Shown here in pieces: positions 1-8,527 of a stretch of DNA of 64,000 nucleotides. The stretch covers positions 3,534,001-3,598,000 of the forward strand of contig CBDCPM010000004.1 in the NCBI GenBank assembly GCA_965220265.1, given 5' to 3'. A program made the translations under genes and the position numbers. Numbering within the stretch: the stretch's first letter is position 1; the number at the start of each line of letters is the position of its first letter. The notes below the pieces were generated by a model, which saw only the letters and a list, made by a program, of their open reading frames with translations, did no database searches and had not been told where the DNA came from. The stretch is from Bin87 sp965220265 (GTDB taxonomy: Bacteria > Chloroflexota > Dehalococcoidia > Lucifugimonadales > UBA3495).

Positions 1-1
1 A

Positions 2-529
2 AAATCCACAGCCACTGTGGATTTTCCGACTGACACCGGCCGACTGTATGCGATCGACGAGATGGCAGACCTGGCCGGAGTGGGTACCCCGCTGATCAGC
101 CAAGCCAAGGTGGTGTGGTCGCTTGGTTTGGCGGAGGACGTTTCAGACGGGAAAGTTGGATTTGCCGAGGCATACCGACGTGCCCGAGTGGTGCGGGACT
201 CGGAATGGGAGGGGGAGGTGTTGAACGGGGAAATGGCCTTCGATGACGCGTATGAGCGTGCGTTGTCGAACGCATCCGATGTTCTTGTGGAGCGCCCCCG
301 TCAATCGAGATCCGTCAAGTCGCTGATCGACGAGGTGCGCGAGTTGGAGCGGTCCAAAGCGGAGTTGGTGGAAGAGTTGCGGTTGCTGAGGGAGGATAAC
401 GCGGAGTAACGGTCGGCGGCGGCTGCCACTGCCATGGCGCTGGAGCGTGAGCAAATCAGGGCCGAAAAAGCGGAAGCCGAGGTGGATCGACTTCGTTCTG
501 AACTCACACGTGCCGGACTCCACGCCTGA
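2..529 (+). pseudogene. HTH/coiled-coil protein (ParB/KorB-like?), 5'-partial, interrupted by TAA
   Basis: The frame is open from the window edge, so the real start lies upstream; a GTG at 17 is the first possible start inside the window. Residues from about 20 (EMADLAGVGTPLISQAK) look like a helix-turn-helix of the ParB/KorB type, followed by two similar segments containing 'AY.RA' and a charged coiled coil (SLIDEVRELERSKAELVEEL). A TAA at 407-409 stops the frame, but the same frame continues with 39 more coiled-coil codons (REQIRAEKAEAEVDRLRSEL) to a TGA at 527-529. This suggests a recent nonsense mutation in a longer coiled coil. The assignment to a DNA-partition or transcription regulator family is a guess from pattern only. 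Confidence 0.5.
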
Positions 530-581
530 CCATTGCAGGTCGTCAAACCAATTAGGAACTCGATGGTCTCATTGATTCCCC

Positions 582-695
582 GTAACTGTTCAGAGTTGAT
601 GAGATCTGCGGGCTTTTTGGCCGTTCCCAGAGCCGTGGCCAAGTAGGCAATTCCGGTGCTGAGCCGATCAGATCCCCTCAAACGTGAACAATTAC
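582..695. repeat. MITE-A copy 1 (114 bp, IS66-like ends)
   Basis: A 114-bp non-coding element runs from GTAACTGTTCAGA to GTGAACAATTAC, with imperfect inverted ends of about 25 bp that include TGATGAGATC/GATCCCCTCA. It is flanked by a perfect 8-bp direct repeat, GATTCCCC, at 574-581 and 696-703. It is nearly identical to the copy at 61439-61552 and related to those at 24537 and 28741. Its outermost bases match the ends of the IS66 at 5686-7143, a family known to duplicate 8 bp. Confidence 0.92.
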
Positions 696-965
696 GATTC
701 CCCGACACAACGGCTCGCGAGTAATTGAAGATTGGCCACGCACGACCGACTCGCAGCGGAACGACGTTGTGTCCGGAATTCTCGCCGGTTACGGACCAAC
801 GAACATCCCCACGGCTTATCCTCTGACTAATCCTGACGCGGTCCAGCCTTGTGGATATAGGGTTGTGCCCCGGGCAATGTTACAGACTCGACCTGGAGAA
901 TGCGTGGCCGCGCTCCTTGGCCGGTCGCGACGACCTCTAGTGATGTCGGCCTGCTGCGCTGATAC

Positions 966-1283
966 CTACCGTACAAGTTGATGGAACAAACAGCAGCAGG
1001 GCTGGCCAGCGCGGCGACAAGCATGGCGATGGGCCTCCTGCTGAGCATGAGCACTGCGTTCGCGGGGCGGGCTGTGGTTGGTATGGCGGAAGTCCTCGGG
1101 ATCGGGCATCTGTAGGAGGAAGCGGATGCGGCGGTTCTCCATGGCGAAGATGACGGTGGCCAGGTTGCCGTGGGTGGCGTAGGCGAAGCCGTCGGCGCCG
1201 TAGCGCTCGAGGGCCTCCTCGATCTCGTTACGGGTGCGCATGGCGCTGACGGTGGTGTTGCGGCCGTAGGTCATGGCGTTCAC
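966..1283 (-). pseudogene. Fragment of a phage/plasmid-type hypothetical protein
   Basis: The first 65 or so residues (RNEIEEALERYGADGFAY, then IFAMENRRIRFLLQMPDP) resemble a small protein often found on phages and plasmids, in which a 'TR.EIE..L.RYGAD.F.Y' segment is followed by 'RRIRFLLPMPD' and an alpha-helical tail. After 'HTNHSPPRERSAHAQQ' the usual helical tail is replaced by Arg/Cys-rich residues, while an overlapping frame (827-1054) carries an alternative ending, so the 3' part is probably frameshifted. The start at 1283 or the nearby ATG at 1274 are both possible. Function unknown; family resemblance is from memory. Confidence 0.5.
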
Positions 1284-1413
1284 CTGGAGAGGCGGCAGTC
1301 ACGAGCAGGATGCGCCGATGTAGACGCGCCGGTGCATTGATCAGGACCGGGATATAGAGGCGAGGCGTCTGCCGCTGGGATCAACGTAATTTAACGATGA
1401 GAGAATGCGGTTG

Positions 1414-2442
1414 TCAGGACCACACCCAGGGCCGGCACTTGGAGAAGGACTTGGCGGACTTGGGAGTGGGCAGGCCCCGTTGTTCCAGGAGCATCAGGGT
1501 CATGCCCCGGAACTCCTTCCGGTCGTCGAAGCCCGCAGCGTCGTCGCAGGACGGCAGGTCGGAGCGTCGGGCGGTGCAGAGGCGGTTGCAGTCGCCGTCG
1601 CCCTGATCACAGAGCGTGAGACGCACGGCGCCGGCCACCTCGGCGGTGCGGGGCCTGGAGGTGTAGGCGGCCACCGCCACCGGGCGGCCGTCCCGGGAGG
1701 CGTCGCGCAGGTGGGCCAGGGCGCGGCTGAGGCGATCACCGATGAGAACGTCGGCGACGTAGCGTGGATACTGGCCGCGCTTCAGGTCCCAGAAGGTCAG
1801 GGTACCGTCCAGCAGGGCCAGGACGGGCTGGTCATCGGGCAGGCTTTCGACGGCGTCGGCCAGGCGCTCGACCTCCCGCACGGTGCGCAGAGCGCCCAGC
1901 AGCGGACCGGCGATCAGCGTCTCGGCGGACTTGCCGTCGGGAGGGCGCAGGTACAGGTCCTCGTCATCCACGGACACGATGGGTTCGCTGAACAGCTGGC
2001 AGCCGGAGTTCCGGCCGTAGGTGATGGTGCAGCCGCCCAGGTTGATCAGGTGGCAGCGCAGGGGCAGGTGGCGGTCCACGTCGATGTGGGAACCGTCCAC
2101 GGAGACGGTGGTCCAATCCTGGGGAACGTCCGGCGGGGCGATGCTGTCCAGCAGGCCTCGGGGCCGGTGCGGGCGGAGATGAAGGGACGCCGGCCCACCG
2201 CGGCGGTGTGAAAGGCGGCCTCGTCGGCGGGAACGGACTGGGCCTGTTCCAGGGTCTGGGCCAGGCTGTGGCCATGGTTGCGGACCGCGTCGGCCACGCC
2301 GTCCATGGCGGACAGCAGCTCCGATGGTCCTGTTGAACTTGGACAGGGCTTCGGTGAGGGCGATGATGGACGGCTTGTATGCTGCCTGTCCTTCACACAC
2401 GGGGAACCGGCTGGCTTTGCCTCCCCACAGCCAGAACAGCAC
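1414..2442 (-). pseudogene. NurA-domain nuclease, frameshifted and 3'-truncated
   Basis: NurA proteins are 5'-3' nucleases that act with the HerA translocase in DNA-end resection. The core motif is here: VSVDGSHIDVDRH, with the invariant Asp of 'DGS', then CTITYGRNSG and, further on, LALLDGTLTFWDL, the second conserved acidic strand. About 50 residues before the motif must be read from another frame (2396-2046: SELLSAMDGVADAVRNHG through EAAFHTAAVGRRPF), implying two compensating frameshifts near 2320 and 2160. The C-terminal end (about the last 80 residues of a typical family member) is replaced by unrelated sequence after 'GMTLMLLEQRG'. No herA is adjacent. The decay plus isolation suggests a non-functional remnant. 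Confidence 0.75.
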
Positions 2443-2530
2443 CGTGCCGGGCGGGGTACCGCGCTCTTAATCTACCCAGCGGCGCCGACTCCGGCCCGAG
2501 AGTGGGAGGTAAACTATAATTGTTATTGTT

Positions 2531-2545
2531 TTATAATCATTATCA
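2531..2545 (+). promoter_or_regulatory. PerR/Fur-like operator upstream of katG
   Basis: TTATAATCATTATCA matches the 7-1-7 PerR/Fur consensus TTATAATnATTATAA at all but one of its 14 specified bases. It lies in an AT-rich island (2510-2570) inside otherwise GC-rich DNA, directly ahead of the katG reading frame. A related half-site, TTATAATAGTCATAAT, follows at about 2548-2563. Peroxide- or iron-responsive control of katG by this regulator family is well known elsewhere; here it is inferred from the match and the position. Confidence 0.6.
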
Positions 2546-3838
2546 GATTATAATAGTCATAATATAAACATTGGAGGCTTCCCTCTTTGGTTACAGCGAC
2601 GTTGACCCACTGCTCACCTTCGAAAGACGATGCTCAAAATCAGACATTGCCCAGAGACGAAGCAACCTCGCCACGATGCTGGTGGCCGCAGCAGCTGGAC
2701 CTGAGGCCCTTCGCCGGGACTCACCCGCGTTAGACCCCATGGGCCAGGACTTCGACTACGCCCAAGCCCTGGAGACCCTCGACGTCGACGCGCTGAGGAA
2801 AGACCTCGAAGAGGTGATGAAGGCTTCGCAAGACTGGTGGCCAGCCGATTACGGCCACTATGGGCCTCTCTTCATCCGGATGGCGTGGCACGCCGCAGGC
2901 ACCTACCGCACCAGCGACGGGCGCGGCGGCGGAGGCTCTGGCCAGCAACGCTTCGCGCCCCTCAACAGCTGGCCTGACAATGCCAACCTGGACAAGGCCC
3001 GCCGCCTTCTCTGGCCGGTCAAGCAGAAGTATGGCCGGCAGGTATCTTGGGCCGACCTGATCATCTTCGCCGGCAACTGCGCCCTGGAGGACATGGGCTT
3101 CAGGACCTTGGGCTTCGCCTTCGGCCGCCCGGACACATGGGAGGCAGACGGGACCTGCTGGGGACCTGAGGGCTCCTTGCTGAGGGACGACCGCCATGAC
3201 GACGACGGAGAATTGCAGGAATCCTACGGTGCCGACCAGATGGGCCTGATCTACGTGAACCCGGAGGGACCCAACGGCAACCCGGACCCGGCGGCGGCGG
3301 CGCGGCAGATTCGCCAGACCTTTCGCCGCATGGGGATGAACGACGAAGAGACTGTCGCCCTCATCGCCGGCGAGCACACCTTCGGCAAAGCGCACGGCGC
3401 CGGGGCCGAGGACTTTGTTGGACCTGAGCCGGAGGGCGCCGGCATGGATGAGCAGGGTCTCGGCTGGAAGAGCGGCTTCGGCAGTGGCAGGGGAGCGGAT
3501 ACGTTCACCAGTGGCCTGGAAGGAGCCTGGACCAGCAACCCGGTGCAGTGGGACAACGAGTTCGTCGAGAATCTGCACGCCTATGACTGGGAATTGACGA
3601 ATAGTCTGGCCGGCAAGCGGCAATATGCACCTGAGAATGCCCTTGGAGCGGTCACCGTCCCGGACGCCCACGATGTGTCCAAGAGGCACGCCCCCATGAT
3701 GCTCACGACGGACCTCTCGCTGAGGATGGACCCTGCCTATGGGGCCATCGCCAAGCGCTTCCTGGAGAGCCCGGCGGACCTGGAAGACGCCTTCGCCCGG
3801 GCGTGGTTCAAGTTGACCCACCGCGACATGGGCCCTAG

Positions 3839-4167
3839 AGAACGGGCCGGAAACCCCTATTCTCCCCAAATCGAGATTTTCCTTGCGTCGAACATCGTTG
3901 CATTAATGGATTCCAGAAACGATTTCCATACGCAAAAACACCGGACAAAAGTGTAATTCGTCTGATCCGCGTAGTGCGAAACCCTGTCAATTGACTTTCC
4001 GGCCGGAAAGTCAATGGCGGGGTTTTTACCCTGCAACCGTCAGACGCTTTACAGTCATATACGGCAGATATTTATAGGTTATCCGTTGCGAATACCCTGC
4101 AATTACATCGATATTCGACGCAATGAAAATTGCACTTTGGGGAAGATAGGGGTTTCCGGCCCGCTTT
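3839..4167. repeat. MITE-K copy 1 (329 bp) inside katG
   Basis: Ends are imperfect inverted repeats of about 29 bp: left AGAACGGGCCGGAAACCCC, right (reverse complement) AAAGCGGGCCGGAAACCCC. The element is flanked by CTAG at 3835-3838 and 4168-4171, a 4-bp target duplication that fits the YTAR target used by some IS5-family transposases. It contains no credible ORF. A palindrome, GACTTTCCGGCCGGAAAGTC, sits in the middle (about 3992-4011). The insertion adds 333 bp, a multiple of three, but carries in-frame stops such as the TAA at 3954-3956. Confidence 0.88.
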
Positions 4168-4992
4168 CTAGGAGCCGGTATCTGGGCCCGCTGATCCCGT
4201 CGGAGCCGATGCTGTGGCAGGACCCGGTCCCCTGCGTCGATCATCAATTGATCGGGGAGAGGGAGGTCGCCGATCTCAAGGCCAGGATCCTGGACTCGGG
4301 TCTGTCTGTTTCCCAGCTGGTATCCACCGCATGGGCTTCGGCGGCCACCTTCCGCGGCACTGACAAGCGTGGTGGGGCCAACGGGGCCCGCATCCGCCTG
4401 GTGCCCCAGAAGGACTGGGAGGTGAACGATCCTGCCCGGTTGGAAAGGGTGCTGCGGACACTGGAGCAGATCAGGACGGAGTTCAATAGCGCCCAGACCG
4501 GCGGGAAGAGGGTTTCGATGGCCGACCTGGTGGTGCTGGCCGGGTGCGCCGGCGTCGAGCAGGCGGCCAGGAACGCGGGGCATGACGTGCTGGTGCCCTT
4601 TACGCCGGGGCGCACCGACGCGTCGCAGGAGTGGACCGGCGCCGAGTCCTTCGCGGTGCTAGAGCCCACCGCCGACGGGTTCCGCAACTACCTGCAGGCC
4701 GGCCACCGGGAATCGGCGGAGAACCTGCTGGTGGAGCGGGCATCCCTGTTGACGCTGACCCCGCCAGAGATGACGGCGCTGGTTGGCAGGATGCGGGTCC
4801 TGGATGCCAGCACCGGGCAATCCCAACACGGAGTCTTCACCCACCGGCCGGGGGCGTTGACCAATGACTTCTTCGTAAACCTGCTGGACATGGGCACTGA
4901 GTGGCGGGCCTGCTCCACGGCTGAGGGGGTGTTCGAGGGGCGAGACCGCCGGACTGGCGACCTCAGGTGGACCGGCACTAGGGTGGACCTAG

Positions 4993-5164
4993 AGAACGGG
5001 CCGGAAACCCCTATTCTCCCTAAATCGAGATTTTCCTTGCGTCGAACATCGTTGCATTAATGGATTCCAGAAACGATTTCCATACGCAAAAACACCGGAC
5101 AAAAGTGTAATTCGTCTGATCCGCGTAGTGCGAAAACCTGTCAATTGACTTTCCGGCCGGACTT
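4993..5164. repeat. MITE-K copy 2 (172 bp) inside katG
   Basis: The first 165 or so bases are almost identical to MITE-K copy 1, but the element stops just after the central palindrome (TTTCCGGCCGGA) and ends with CTT next to CTAG. CTAG duplications lie at 4989-4992 and 5165-5168. The right end, read in reverse, is AAGTCCGGCCGGAAAGT, which still pairs loosely with the left end, so the short form looks like a mobile half-element rather than a broken copy. Same orientation as copy 1. Confidence 0.85.
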
Positions 5165-5302
5165 CTAGTATTCGGTTCGAACTCGGAACTACGCGCCGTC
5201 TCGGAGGTGTACGGATGCGACGACGGGCAGCAGGCCCTGGTGCGCGACTTCGTGGCCGCGTGGGACAAGGTGATGAATCTGTATCGCTTTGATCTGGGGT
5301 GA

Positions 5303-5604
5303 TCTGGGATGACGCTCCCAGCAGTCCCGGTTCCCCACCCGCCGGCCAGGAGCCACCAGGGTTGGCCCGGCTGGCCTATTCCGCGCCACTCGCCCTGCCG
5401 ATTGGACAAATCAAGATCCTTCCTGGTCATGTAAAAACAGAGAAATAGTGCCGGTATAGAAATATCAGCGTGGCAGAGTTTCTAGCGAATTTACCTCCCC
5501 CCGCCCGAGGCAGCGTCCCAGGATGGCTGATGCCTGACCATTGTCTCACGCCCGCGTGGGCGGCCACCATGACCGTTCCGACCCACTGGTCCATCAAGTT
5601 CTGA
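5303..5604. other. No gene seen
   Basis: About 300 bases between the katG stop and the ribosome-binding site of the ABC-ATPase remnant. I see no convincing ORF, RNA gene or inverted repeat. Confidence 0.5.
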
Positions 5605-5618
5605 AAAGGAGATGTCCA

Positions 5619-5685
5619 ATGTCTGACGAATCCATTGCTAAGGTCCGTGATCTCGTGAAGGTCTATCCGGGCGGCAACCGTGCTG
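5619..5685 (+). pseudogene. 5' stub of an ABC transporter ATP-binding gene, cut by IS66
   Basis: A strong Shine-Dalgarno (AAGGAG, 5606-5611) precedes an ATG at 5619. The encoded MSDESIAKVRDLVKVYPGG is the typical first strand of an ABC ATPase ('V.DL.K.YPGG..A'), up to the point where 'AV.GVSF' would follow. The sequence then switches to the IS66 terminus at 5686. No further ABC-ATPase sequence is found on the other side of the element, so the rest of the gene was lost or moved. Confidence 0.6.
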
Positions 5686-5693
5686 GTAACAGT

Positions 5694-7054
5694 TCAGACT
5701 TGAGGGGAAATAAGGAGTTGTCGGCAGGCGGCGAGTGGGTTGAGGTCTTGTGTGCGCCAGGTGCCGCAGATTGAGGCCAGCGCCATCTTGGTCTCGGTGC
5801 CCCGCTCCGAGCGGGTGCCGCCGCTGATCTTGCGGCTGATCACCACTGGGCGCAGGCTGCGCTCGGCGGCGTTGTTGTCCGGCGGCGCCTCCGGATGAGC
5901 CACGAAGACGAAGAGTTCCTTGATGTGGTTACTGATGCGTCGGCACAGTCTGGCCTGCGCCGACGCCGGGTCATCCCGGTAGGGACGGCACAGCGCCAGC
6001 AGCCGTCGTTCCAGGGCCAGTTGGGCAGCGCGCCGCTGCTGCTCTGACCGTTGCTCTGAGGGGTGGGTGAAGGCTTTGGCCTGTTGGTAGAGTTGGTGGA
6101 CGGCGTCCGCCCACTGGACCAACGGGAGATCGTCGGGGTAGAGGACGCGCCGGTCGTGGATGTCTCGCAACAGATGTGCCCAGCAGCGCTGCTTGGGGCC
6201 GTCATAGTGGTGGTAGGCGGCATAGAAGTCGCTGACCAGCACCCCAGCAAACTCATCGCCCAGGACCTCATCCACCACGGTTTTGCCGCGTCCCCTCCGC
6301 AGGAAGTAGCGTGCAGGAAGTAGCGTTGGGTGGGGGTGCTGAAGGTCCACACGTAACCGTTGTGTCCGTCCTCCCGCCAGCCGGTCTCATCGGCACAGAC
6401 CACCGGACTGCCTCGGACCCGTTCCACGATGTCGGTCATGATCGCCTGGGCTCGGTCGGCCACCCTTGGTGTGGCGGCCACGATGGCGCCCACGCTGAGA
6501 CGCCGACCATGCACCGCAGCCAGGTACCACTGGATGGTACGGAAGGGCAGCCTGGCCTCTTCCCGCAGCGCGGCAATCAGGCTGACCAGGTTGATCCCCA
6601 GGCGCTGCTGGCCCAGCACCACCTCGTCCAACTCCGCCGAGGGAACCCACCGCCGTTGGCACTGGGGGCAGGCGCGGGCGATATAGGCGTGCTCGGTTAC
6701 CTGCACCGGAACCTGGGGCAACTCGATGACCTCCCGAGTGCGCTGGGTCCAGCCGCCGGACAACTGGATCCCACAATCGGGACACCGCTCCAGCGCGTGC
6801 TCCATACGCTGGTCGGGCGTCATTCTGGTTCGGGCAAAGCCCGAGCGACGGGGCTGGCGCGGCTTCCTGGGTCGATCCGTCTTCCCGTCGCCTTTGGGCT
6901 TCAGGCCGGACATCCGTCCCGAACCGCCGGACTTGCCCTTGCCCTCCAACTGGGCGACCCGCTTCTCCAGGCGTTCAATGATGGCCTGCTGTCGGATGAT
7001 GATGCCGATGAGCACATCCCGGTCGGCAGTCCGGAGATCAATTTCACCGTCCAT
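5694..7054 (-). pseudogene. IS66 transposase, frameshifted by a 14-bp duplication
   Basis: The N-terminal coiled coil (IIRQQAIIERLEKRVAQLEG), the Cys4 zinc motif (CPDCGIQL...CPQCQRRW) and the first catalytic Asp (CADETGWRED) lie in one frame from 7054. After TQRYFL the frame is lost and the rest, with the second Asp (VSDFYAAYHHYDG) and Glu (DNNAAERSLRP), is in the frame ending at 5694. The break coincides with a 14-bp direct duplication at 6299-6326. With one copy the protein reads RYFLRRGRGKTVVDEVLG, as in intact family members. Confidence 0.88.
6299..6326. repeat. 14-bp tandem duplication inactivating the IS66 transposase
   Basis: GCAGGAAGTAGCGT occurs twice back to back (6299-6312, 6313-6326). 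The unit length is not a multiple of three, so it causes the transposase frameshift; loss of either unit restores the frame. Confidence 0.9.
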
Positions 7055-7122
7055 CCCAGCTATATGACATAACCACCATCCCCAACGCCAGCCATCTCCA
7101 AACCCAATTCGGCCAATTCACC

Positions 7123-8372
7123 TCACCAACTCTGAACAGTTACCTTCGAGACCCCGTCCGGGTCCGAAACGACGATCGTGATCGTGCTTTCACCTGCGTT
7201 GGGGCTGATCGTGGCTTGGGCAAAACCCAGAGATTGTTGCGCGCCCCCAATGGAGACCAAGGAATTGGACTTTTTGGTCCTGGCCAAAACGGTGACAGAG
7301 GTAACCTTGTTGGACAATCTGACCTGGTATTCTGTGGTATTGGGGACAAACACTGGGTCGAGTTGGATCGAATTGTTGCTTTGATCCTTCAGGATGAGCT
7401 CACCGAGGTTGGGGTCTTCGGTGGTATACCCTCTGATGCTCAGGAGCGTTGCGTGCTGATTTCCAGACCATACTCCGTTTGTGTCATCCCACACCAGGTG
7501 GCTGTCGCCAATGGTCCAACCGGCAGCCGAGTCAGTATCCTCCGCGTTTGAGTTAGTGAGATGTGACTCCACCCTATCGTTTGACTCTCCGATTTCCTCG
7601 TTGAAGACCAACCAGTAGGTGGTGTCTGCTGCCAGCAAGGTGTTGCGCGGAGCCGTGAAAGTATTAATGCCGATCTGGTTCATACTCGAAGGACTGTTGA
7701 GTTTCACTAATTCAGCTTCCGGGGAGCCGCCGTTGTCTGCCTTGATGGCGACGTAGGTCCTGCCGGAGGGGTTGACCATCTGAGTCTGCTGAGTTTTAAC
7801 CTGGATTTCCGTAATCTGGTAACCCCTGCTGCTGGGCCCGGTTCGGAAGCCCTGCGCATGGACGCCTAACGCGTATGTGCCCTGTTCAGCTTGGGTCAGA
7901 TTGGAGACCAATGTCCCGACGGTTTGCGCTCCGGCGGAGCGCCACGAGAACCCGACCCCGACCGCAACACCCAAAACTACCAGGACTGCGAAAACCGTTA
8001 GCGCCAAGTGCGCCAAAAGAGCTGCTGTCAGCCTGGACCGATGGGTGCCGCTTCTCGCCGTCTGTCTAGTATTACAGCCGCGCTTTGTGGGAAGGACTCA
8101 TGTCGCTGACCGTGCCCGAAGTTAGACGGCTGTTATGCACGCTGCTGTGACTACTTTATGAGAGCACTGACCTGCCTGTATGGCAGCCGTGGTGGAGCCG
8201 GTGGCACCAAGCCCGAGCCTTGGAATCCCTTACAAGAGACACTTTCAGAGGCCTTCAATTCAAGTGCAACTGTAATACTAGGCCAGACTATTCCCGCCGG
8301 GAGAACCAAGCCGGGTTCCAAGTGTAGCCGGCGCTTGAAGCGCCGAAATCCCAACGTTGCAGCGGGTCCCAT
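7123..8372 (-). pseudogene. Cadherin-like beta-sandwich surface protein, broken at both ends
   Basis: A membrane-anchored extracytoplasmic protein. A hydrophobic segment (LALTVFAVLVVLGVAVGVGF) ends near an AQ cleavage-like site; a domain of about 150 residues follows (SNLTQAEQGTYALGVHAQGF...TYWLVFNEE) that resembles domains shared by many Chloroflexota surface proteins; then comes one cadherin-like beta-sandwich unit (LGELILKDQ...LDPVFVPNTTEYQVRL). The stop (7123-7125) lies inside the IS66 terminus, so the true C-terminus is missing. The 5' end is interrupted by MITE-B copy 1 at 8066-8281: removing 212 bp joins MGPAATLGF...PAGIVWP to RQTARSGTHRS in frame, giving 345 residues. The start at 8372 lacks a good ribosome-binding site. 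Belongs with the related surface genes to the right. Confidence 0.65.
8070..8277. repeat. MITE-B copy 1 (208 bp)
   Basis: Begins TATTACAGCCGCGC and ends GTGCAACTGTAATA, so the terminal inverted repeat is TATTACAG (extending to CTAGTATTACAG with the target). CTAG is duplicated at 8066-8069 and 8278-8281. Apart from a few substitutions it is identical to the copy at 9929-10136, in the same orientation. There is no coding capacity. Confidence 0.88.
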
Positions 8373-8527
8373 GGATTACAGAAGTACTCCCTAGTTCAGT
8401 GTTACGTTGACCGGTACCGCCGATCAGTCAGCGTTCCTGGCCGTGTCATAAAAAGCGGGCTGGAAACCCTTGGTTGGGCGGCGTGCATTCGTGATCAATG
8501 CCAATATCAGGAAGGGCAGGCGGCGTG

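Larger units (their letters stand above)
2571..5302 (+). pseudogene. katG: Catalase-peroxidase, split by two miniature elements
   Basis: KatG is a haem enzyme that removes H2O2 by catalase and peroxidase reactions. The N-terminal domain has the distal Arg-Trp-His (FIRMAWHAAGTYR), the adduct Tyr (MGLIYVNPEGP) and Met (RRMGMNDEET), and the proximal His (ALIAGEHTFGKAHG). The frame is cut at 3838 by a 329-bp element and at 4992 by a 172-bp element. Deleting each element together with one CTAG copy gives ...MGP-RSRYLGP... and ...VDL-VFGSNSEL..., one continuous 740-residue protein of normal KatG length ending MNLYRFDLG at 5302. The first 45 residues from the TTG at 2571 do not look like KatG; a second frame from the ATG at 2630 reads KIRHCPETKQPRHDAGGRSS, which resembles the usual N-terminus, so the 5' end may also be frameshifted. 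As it stands no full KatG can be made. Confidence 0.9.
5686..7143 (-). mobile_element. IS66-family element (1458 bp)
   Basis: Terminal inverted repeats start GTAACAGTTCAGACTTGAGG on the left and (reverse complement) GTAACTGTTCAGAGTTGGTG on the right, with the GTAA start typical of IS66. There is a single transposase gene and no separate tnpA/tnpB genes, as in the compact ISBst12-like group. The expected 8-bp target repeats do not match (CCGTGCTG against CTTCGAGA), and the two flanks are different genes, pointing to recombination rather than simple insertion. Confidence 0.85.
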
